The notes under the pieces are model-generated. The model worked only from the letters and a program-made list of their open reading frames with translations, searched no databases and was not told where the DNA came from. Shown here in pieces: positions 59,188 to 64,000 of a stretch of DNA of 64,000 nucleotides. The translations under genes and the position numbers were made by a program. This DNA is from Actinomycetes bacterium (GTDB taxonomy: Bacteria; Actinomycetota; Acidimicrobiia; Acidimicrobiales; RAAP-2), in contig JAJXZW010000009.1 of assembly GCA_021779855.1 (NCBI GenBank), positions 1 to 64,000 on the forward strand. The letters run 5' to 3'. Every line of letters starts with the position of its first letter. Positions within the stretch are counted from its first letter, which is position 1.

Positions 59188-60036
59188 CTAGGGGCGCGCT
59201 CGCCGCTCGGCCGAGACCAGGACCACGTCGTAGGACATCTCGAAGGACCCCCCGACCGAGTCGATCGCGCGCCCCACCTCGTCGAGCAGGCGGGCGAGAC
59301 GTTCGGGCTCCAGCCGGGCGTGGTCGCTGTGGGTCCCGAGCTGGTCCAGCCACTCGTCGCGGGTGTAGGCGCGCGACCAGGCGAATCGGACGACCTCGGG
59401 GGACGCGAACGCCGGCGCGTGGTCGAGCGCCTCGAGCGCCCCGTGCGCACCGAAGGGCGTCGGGTTGGCCGTCGAGCCGAGGAGCACGCTGAACGCCTGG
59501 GCCTCGGGGGCGAGGCGCCGGTAGATCGGGTCGACCACGGCGCCGAGGAGGTCGTGGGGGCGCGCCACGTTCCACCACAGGCAGGCCCGACCGCCGTCCT
59601 CGAGCGCGTCGGCGGCCCGCGCGGCCCCGCGGACTGGATCGACCCAGTGCCACGCCTGGGCCGCGGTCAGCCGGTCGAAGAGCCGGCCCCCGGGCTCCCA
59701 CTCCTCGAAGGCCGCGACCTCGACCTCGATCCCCGAGGCCCGCGCCACGTCGGCCATGCGCGCGTCGACCTCGACCCCGAGGACGCGCGCCCCTCGCGCC
59801 GCCATCTGGCGCGCGGCGATGCCCGTGCCGCAGCCGACGTCGAGCACGCGCAGTCCCGTGGCGTGCGCGCCGAGCACCACGTCGTAGAGCTCGGGGGGGT
59901 AGTCCGGGCGCGAGCGGTCGTAGCGCCGCGCCGCCGCGCCGAAGGACTCGGCCCGCCCGCGGTCCTCGTGGAGGGATTCGGGTACCTCGCGCGACTCGGG
60001 GCGGGTGGGGTCCGCGTCCCCGCGACCGACGCTCAC
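59188..60036 (-). CDS. Class I SAM-dependent methyltransferase
   Basis: A 282-residue methyltransferase of the Methyltransf_11 type. FGAAARRYDRSRPDYP at the N-terminus and motif I LRVLDVGCGTGIAARQMA are typical, with the SAM-binding acidic residue in VLGVEVDARMADV. The segment RLTAAQAWHWVDP and the ending FEMSYDVVLVSAERR match actinobacterial members annotated only as methyltransferases. The substrate is unknown. I chose the GTG at 60036; the open frame runs on to 60483 but that part belongs to a different, possibly broken reading frame. Confidence 0.87.
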   Translation of the reverse strand: MSVGRGDADPTRPESREVPESLHEDRGRAESFGAAARRYDRSRPDYPPELYDVVLGAHATGLRVLDVGCGTGIAARQMAARGARVLGVEVDARMADVARASGIEVEVAAFEEWEPGGRLFDRLTAAQAWHWVDPVRGAARAADALEDGGRACLWWNVARPHDLLGAVVDPIYRRLAPEAQAFSVLLGSTANPTPFGAHGALEALDHAPAFASPEVVRFAWSRAYTRDEWLDQLGTHSDHARLEPERLARLLDEVGRAIDSVGGSFEMSYDVVLVSAERRARP

Positions 60037-60430
60037 CGAGGTCCGCGGGTGCTCGGGGCGCGGGGCGCCCGTCTCGACAAGCGCCCCGACGAGACCGGCG
60101 GGTGCGCGCCCGGCGTCTCCGCCGCCGCTGAGGAGGACCGGGTACCCGTTGCCCGCCGCGTGGCCGAGGGCGCCGGTGACGGCCGAGAGGGCGACGAGGT
60201 CGAGAGGGGCCGGTTCGACCCGGCCCCGCCGCGAGTGGCGGCTCCGAGCGCACCCCCGGTGAGGGTGTCGAAGCCCCGGCGGCGGGACGGCCCGAGGAGC
60301 CCGCCGACCGTGGCGGGGTGAGCGGCCGCCGCCACCGCGTCCACGATGGTCGCGGCGTCGCACGGGTCGGGGGAGCGCGACGCGGCCCGTCGGCGGGCTT
60401 CGTCGGGGTGGGGCGGTGGTGCGGGCATCC
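60037..60430 (-). pseudogene. Possible small frameshifted gene of unknown family
   Basis: Upstream of the methyltransferase, two minus-strand frames have normal protein composition in succession. From an ATG near 60428 one frame reads ATIVDAVAAAAHPATVGGLL and FDTLTGGALGAATRGG. From about 60215 another frame reads LDLVALSAVTGALGHAAGNG, then YPVLLSGGGDAGRAPAGLVG. Joined by one frameshift near 60215-60225 they would give about 130 residues. I do not recognise the family, and this could be two chance frames. Confidence 0.3.
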
Positions 60431-60691
60431 TGTCGGGGCGCGTCTCCTCGCGCGGTGGCGGTGGGTCCCGTCCAGTGTGCCAAGCCGGGAGGCGTCCCTC
60501 TCGGCGTGGGGCGGGCGACGGATGAAGCCTACAACGTGTATGGGACGAGTAGTGCGGTTGCACTAGGGAGAAATGGTGCACCCCGGGGTCCCGAATGGGC
60601 CAATTGCCCCTAGATGCACGAAGGGCAGTTCCGTAGTTTGGACCGGTGCCCGAGAGTCGGGCGAGCACGAGGCACCGAGACGGCCCCCACC
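60431..60691. other. Upstream region of the HTH-PAS-GGDEF-EAL gene, nothing certain
   Basis: This stretch is less GC-rich than its surroundings, as promoter regions often are. A CACTAGGGAG segment and an ATGGTGCAC segment near 60560-60580 and a TAGTTT (60634-60639) could be promoter parts, but I cannot define a complete promoter. An in-frame ATG at 60614 would add 26 residues of poor composition to the downstream gene. Confidence 0.3.
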
Positions 60692-62656
60692 ATGACCAAG
60701 ACCCACGACCTGCGCCTCCTCTCGAACTACGGGGCGGCCCTCCTGCTCATCGCTCACGACGACCGGATCAAGATCCGCGAGATCGCCGACGCCCTCGAGC
60801 TGAGCGAGCGCGCCACCCAGGGGATCGTCGCCGACCTCGTTCGCGGGGGCTACGTGACCCGACGTCCCGAGGGGCGCGGCTACGTCTACGCGGTGGTCGC
60901 CGGCCACGCCCTCCCCCTGCCCCTGGAGAGCGACGCCGAGGTGCGCCACTTCCTGGCCGCGCTGACGGGGCGACCGGAGTGCCGGGTGCCCGACTTCGAC
61001 AACCTCTACGGGCGCTCGGGCGTGCCCACCGCCATCGTCGACCTCGACGGGTTCTTCCGCCACGCGAACGGCGCCCTCGCCCGCATGTGGGGGCAGGAGC
61101 CCGGGGAGATCGTCGGCCACCCCTGGATCACCTTCACCCACCCCGAGGACGTCTCGTTCTGGGAGGAGGCGGCTACCCGCCTGGTCGAGGGGGAGGACCT
61201 CAGCCTCGACCAGCAGCGGTTCCTGCGCCCCGACGGCACCCTGGCGTGGGCCTCGATGTACGTGGCCACCACGCGCGACGAGGACGGCGAGCCGCTCTAC
61301 TACCTCGTCCAGATGCCCGACATCACCGACCGCAAGCGCATCGAGGAGCAGCTCGACTACTACGACTACTACGACGCGCTCACGGGGCTGCCCAACAGGT
61401 CCCTGTTGCTCAACCGGCTCACCCTGGCCCTGGGCGAGTCACGCCGCCGCGGCAAGCCCTTCGGCGTGGCGCTGGTGCACCTCGACCACTTCAAGTTGAT
61501 CTACGCGACCCTGGGCCACGAGAAGGGCGACGAGCTCATCCGCCAGGTCGCCGTGCGCATCGTCACGACCATCCTGCCCGAGAGCTTCGCGGCGCGGGTG
61601 ACCGACGACGACTTCGTCATCGTCGGCGCGTCAGTGCAGAGCGCGGAGTTCCTCGTCGAGCGGGTGCGCAACACGCTCAAGGTCATCCACCAGCCCTACG
61701 AGAGCCCGCTGAAGCCCCAGTTCATGAGCGTGAGCGCCGGTGCGGTCATGAGCGACGTCGACTCCTCGCCCGAGTCGCTGCTGCGCGACCTCGACGCCGC
61801 CGCCGAGCGCGCGCGCGCGACGGGCTCGAACCGGGTGGAGCTGTTCGACGCGGCGATGTGCGAGTCGGAGCACCGGCGCACGTCGCTGCTCGACGCCCTC
61901 CTGAGCGCGCTCGACCGTGACGAGTTCTACCTCCGCTACCAGCCGATCGTCGACCTGCGCCATCGGACCCTGACCGGCGTCGAGGCCCTGCTGCGCTGGC
62001 GCCACGAGGAGCTCGGGGAGGTCTCCCCGGGCGAGTTCATCCCCCTCGTGGAGGAGCTCGGCCTCATCGGGGAGGTCGGCGGCTGGGTCGTCGGCCGGGC
62101 GATCGACCAGATGGCCCGGTGGGACGAACTGGGGTTGGGTCTCTCGATGTCGATCAACGTCTCGGTGCGCCAGTTGCTCACGACCGATCTCGCCGACGTC
62201 GTGAAGGCGGCCCTCTTCGACAGCGGGGTCGATCCCGGCCGGGTCGTCCTGGAGCTGACCGAGAGCGTCCTCATGGAGGACGACCGGAGCTTCACCCTGC
62301 TCGTCGGCCAGCTCAAGGACCTGGGCGTGCGCGTCTCGATCGACGACTTCGGCACCGGGTACTCCTCCTTCGGCCGGCTCAAGGGTCTGCCGGTCGACGA
62401 ACTCAAGATCGACCGGAGCTTCATCCAGGGCTTCGGCCTGGATGACCAGGACACGACCCTGGTGGAGGCGATCATCGCCATGGCCCGCGCGCTGCGCCTG
62501 GAGGTGACCGCCGAGGGCATCGAGAACGCCCAGCAGCTCTCGGGCCTGCGCCTGCTCGGCTGCGAGCACGGCCAGGGCTTCTACCTGGCCCAGCCGCTCG
62601 ACCCCGAGGCGCTGGCTGAGCTGGCCCGCCGCGACCCGGTCTGGCCCCTGGCCTGA
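60692..62656 (+). CDS. HTH-PAS-GGDEF(degenerate)-EAL protein, probable DNA-binding c-di-GMP phosphodiesterase
   Basis: A 654-residue protein. A winged helix (about 5-62: IREIADALELSERATQGIVA, DLVRGGYVTRRPEGRGYVY) is followed by a PAS (108-215, with FTHPEDVSFW), a GGDEF domain (224-385) and an EAL domain (399-645). The GGDEF motif reads T304-D-D-D-F308, so cyclase activity is unlikely. The EAL domain keeps GVEALLRW, VLELTESVLM, SIDDFGTGYSSFGRLKGLPV, ELKIDRSFI and VTAEGIEN, so it should hydrolyse c-di-GMP. Fusion to a DNA-binding head recalls PdeL-type trigger enzymes that couple c-di-GMP levels to transcription. The ATG at 60692 starts right at the winged helix. Confidence 0.92.
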   Translation: MTKTHDLRLLSNYGAALLLIAHDDRIKIREIADALELSERATQGIVADLVRGGYVTRRPEGRGYVYAVVAGHALPLPLESDAEVRHFLAALTGRPECRVPDFDNLYGRSGVPTAIVDLDGFFRHANGALARMWGQEPGEIVGHPWITFTHPEDVSFWEEAATRLVEGEDLSLDQQRFLRPDGTLAWASMYVATTRDEDGEPLYYLVQMPDITDRKRIEEQLDYYDYYDALTGLPNRSLLLNRLTLALGESRRRGKPFGVALVHLDHFKLIYATLGHEKGDELIRQVAVRIVTTILPESFAARVTDDDFVIVGASVQSAEFLVERVRNTLKVIHQPYESPLKPQFMSVSAGAVMSDVDSSPESLLRDLDAAAERARATGSNRVELFDAAMCESEHRRTSLLDALLSALDRDEFYLRYQPIVDLRHRTLTGVEALLRWRHEELGEVSPGEFIPLVEELGLIGEVGGWVVGRAIDQMARWDELGLGLSMSINVSVRQLLTTDLADVVKAALFDSGVDPGRVVLELTESVLMEDDRSFTLLVGQLKDLGVRVSIDDFGTGYSSFGRLKGLPVDELKIDRSFIQGFGLDDQDTTLVEAIIAMARALRLEVTAEGIENAQQLSGLRLLGCEHGQGFYLAQPLDPEALAELARRDPVWPLA

Positions 62657-62723
62657 CCGATCCGCGCGCCCGGTACCGTGGTCGGACCATGACCGGGCGG
62701 CGGGTGACGAGTGGGGTGGCCGC

Positions 62724-63365
62724 GTGATCGCCCCGGCCCATCTCGCGACCTTCGTGGTCGCCTCGATGGCGATCATCGTGGTGCCCGGGCCGAGCGTGCT
62801 GTTCACCCTGGCGCGCGGCGTCGCCTGGGGCCGGACGGTGGCCGTGCTCACGGTGCTCGGCAACTCGCTGGGCACCCTCGTGCTCTCGGCGGTCGTCGCG
62901 GTGGGCCTCGGGCCGCTCCTCAGCCGTTCCCACCCCCTCGCGGTCACCCTGCAGGTCGCCGGGGGCCTCTACCTCGTGTGGCTCGGGATCGGCGCCTACC
63001 GCCACCGTCACGCGCACGCGGCGGCGATGGCCCGGCGCGAGGGCGCCAAGCCGGCCGCGCCCTCGATCGTTCGCCAGGGCTTCACCGTGGGCATCTTGAA
63101 CCCCAAGTCGCTCGTCTTCTTCGCGGCCGTCTTCCCCCACTTCGTCGAGCCCGCACGCGGGAGTACCACCGTCCAGCTGCTCGTGCTCGGCGGGCTGTTC
63201 TCGGTGATGGCCTTCTGCAGTGACTCGACGTGGGGGCTGATCGCGGGCACGGCGCGCGAGTGGCTCTCGGGCTCGGCCGGTCGCCTGGTGGCTTTGCGCG
63301 TGGTCGGGGCGACGGTGATGGTGGGCCTCGGCGGGATCATCGTGACGAGCGCCCTCGCGGGCTGA
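62724..63365 (+). CDS. LysE family translocator
   Basis: A 213-residue exporter of the LysE/RhtB family with about six helices. It has the family N-terminus FVVASMAIIVVPGPSVLFTL, the A-W-G-R loop (ARGVAWGRTVAVLTVLGNSL), LYLVWLGIGAYR and FTVGILNPKSLVFFAAVFPHF. Members export amino acids such as threonine, homoserine or lysine, but the substrate is not predictable here. The start is GTG at 62724, with a weak upstream purine run. The gene follows the c-di-GMP gene by 67 bases. Confidence 0.92.
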   Translation: MIAPAHLATFVVASMAIIVVPGPSVLFTLARGVAWGRTVAVLTVLGNSLGTLVLSAVVAVGLGPLLSRSHPLAVTLQVAGGLYLVWLGIGAYRHRHAHAAAMARREGAKPAAPSIVRQGFTVGILNPKSLVFFAAVFPHFVEPARGSTTVQLLVLGGLFSVMAFCSDSTWGLIAGTAREWLSGSAGRLVALRVVGATVMVGLGGIIVTSALAG

Positions 63366-63391
63366 GCGCACCGGTCACGCCGCGGGGTTCC

Positions 63392-63414
63392 TACACTGAG
63401 CCCCCGAAGGGGGC
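63392..63414 (+). promoter_or_regulatory. -10 box and hairpin over the ribosome binding site of the ABC exporter gene
   Basis: TACACT (63392-63397) is a plausible -10. Immediately after it, GCCCCC (63400-63405) and GGGGGC (63409-63414) form a perfect 6-bp hairpin with a GAA loop that includes the only purine-rich site before the ATG at 63418. It could limit translation. Confidence 0.4.
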
Positions 63415-63417
63415 GCG

Positions 63418-64000
63418 ATGAGCATGCACGGGGCCGGCTGGGCCGGGATGCGCTCGGCCCGGCGCGACCGCAGCCTCCTCGAGCACCACATCAAGCCGGG
63501 GACCTTCGGGCGGATACTGCGCTTCGGGCGCCACTACCGGCGCCTGATGACCGTCTTCCTCGCCGTGGTGATCGTCGACGCGATCGTCTCGTCGGTCTCG
63601 CCGTTGTTGCTGCGCGCGATCATCGACGACGGGATCTACCACCACCGCAGCGGGCTCATCGTGGGGCTGGCCGGCGCCACGGCCGGGCTCGCGATATTCG
63701 ACGCCGGGCTCCAGATGGTCGAGCGCCGCGTCTCGGCGGTGATCGGCGAGGGGCTGATCTACGACCTGCGCGCCGCCGTCTTCGACCACGTCCAGAAGAT
63801 GCCGATCGCCTTCTTCTCGCGCACCCAGACCGGGGCTCTCATCAGCCGGCTGAACAACGACGTCATCGGGGCCCAGCAGGCCTTCACCGACCTCTTCTCC
63901 AACGTCGTGGGCAACGTCATCCTCGTGGTCATCGTGCTCTCGGTGATGTTCGTCCTCAGCTGGCAGATCACGCTGGTCTCGTTGGTCCTGGTGCCCCTCT
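63418..64000 (+). CDS. ABC exporter (fused membrane/ATPase type), 5' part only
   Basis: The gene starts with the ATG at 63418 and runs off the window after about 194 residues. What is visible is a soluble N-terminal tail with a predicted helix (HHIKPGTFGRILRFGRHY) and the first helices of an ABC exporter membrane domain: VFLAVVIVDAIVSSVSPLLL, RAIIDDGIYHHRSG, then IGEGLIYDLRAAVFDHVQKM, PIAFFSRTQTGALISRLNND and the next helix pair. This is the MsbA/multidrug pattern. The ATPase half lies beyond position 64000. The substrate is unknown. Some actinobacterial members pair with a second such gene. Confidence 0.9.
   Translation, partial: MSMHGAGWAGMRSARRDRSLLEHHIKPGTFGRILRFGRHYRRLMTVFLAVVIVDAIVSSVSPLLLRAIIDDGIYHHRSGLIVGLAGATAGLAIFDAGLQMVERRVSAVIGEGLIYDLRAAVFDHVQKMPIAFFSRTQTGALISRLNNDVIGAQQAFTDLFSNVVGNVILVVIVLSVMFVLSWQITLVSLVLVPL

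Noticed and set aside
58946..59191. An 81-codon frame between the tRNA and the methyltransferase
   Set aside because: Its composition is Pro, Arg and Gly-rich with no motif. Sharing CTAG with the methyltransferase stop is expected by chance often enough not to count as evidence.
60692..62656. A diguanylate cyclase
   Set aside because: The GGDEF signature is T-D-D-D-F, while the EAL motifs are complete.

Overview
The window is about 64 kb of very GC-rich DNA, densely packed, with frequent GTG starts and many 4-base stop/start overlaps. It suggests a high-GC actinobacterium. Supporting markers are a 6C small RNA, a protein of the mycothiol-dependent nitroreductase (Rv2466c) family, a MurT/GatD pair, a DUF2630 protein, and a trehalase next to trehalose-6-phosphate synthase. 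Class Acidimicrobiia would fit, but nothing here proves it. There is no phage, insertion sequence or CRISPR array. The region reads as ordinary chromosome with a few patches of decayed genes.

1-5 kb and 13-17 kb: two paralogous cassettes for covalent flavinylation outside the cytoplasm. Each has a ferric-reductase-like haem/FAD/NAD(P) membrane protein, an exported FMN-binding protein with a low-complexity linker, and an ApbE flavin transferase. The second cassette adds a small cytochrome b-like protein and is followed by a NatAB-type ABC exporter. Both reductase genes, the cytochrome gene, a divergent methyltransferase and a divergent NAGPA-type secreted protein share an unusual promoter layout: CTTAG-like elements phased at 11 or 22-23 bp in front of a weak -10 box. 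Three of these promoters imply leaderless GTG starts. This is the most interesting unexplained signal in the window.

5-10.7 kb: a methyltransferase, secreted hydrolases, an acetyltransferase and a frameshifted zinc-metalloprotease-like gene. 17-25 kb: the NAGPA-type protein, remnants of a BBE-type flavoenzyme, a cupin regulator and an M24 peptidase, a HAD phosphatase, a Pho84-like phosphate symporter behind an 11-bp-phased PHO-like box, a CHAD protein and a GH3 glycosidase. 25-29.5 kb: GH15 trehalase and OtsA in one operon, then a NagD-like phosphatase. 29.5-39.3 kb: a DUF5666 secreted protein, pirin, DUF2630, an atypical SDR, and two paralogous hybrid histidine kinases flanking the nnr repair enzyme.

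39.4-44.4 kb: a complete branched-chain amino acid type ABC importer. 44.5-47 kb: MscL with a zinc ribbon and a two-subunit acyl-CoA mutase with isobutyryl-CoA mutase specificity residues. 47-54.4 kb: divergent trpE/trpG, an S51 peptidase, acyl-CoA dehydrogenase, a DinB protein, a DsbA-family protein, an M20 peptidase and an AlkA-like glycosylase. 54.4-60 kb: a LysR regulator, 6C RNA, murT-gatD (amidation of lipid II), PlsC, a membrane protein, tRNA-Val(CAC) and a methyltransferase. 60-64 kb: a DNA-binding PAS-GGDEF-EAL protein, a LysE exporter, and an ABC exporter that runs off the end.

A recurring layout detail is that convergent gene pairs end in one shared CTAG, which supplies the TAG stop on both strands.
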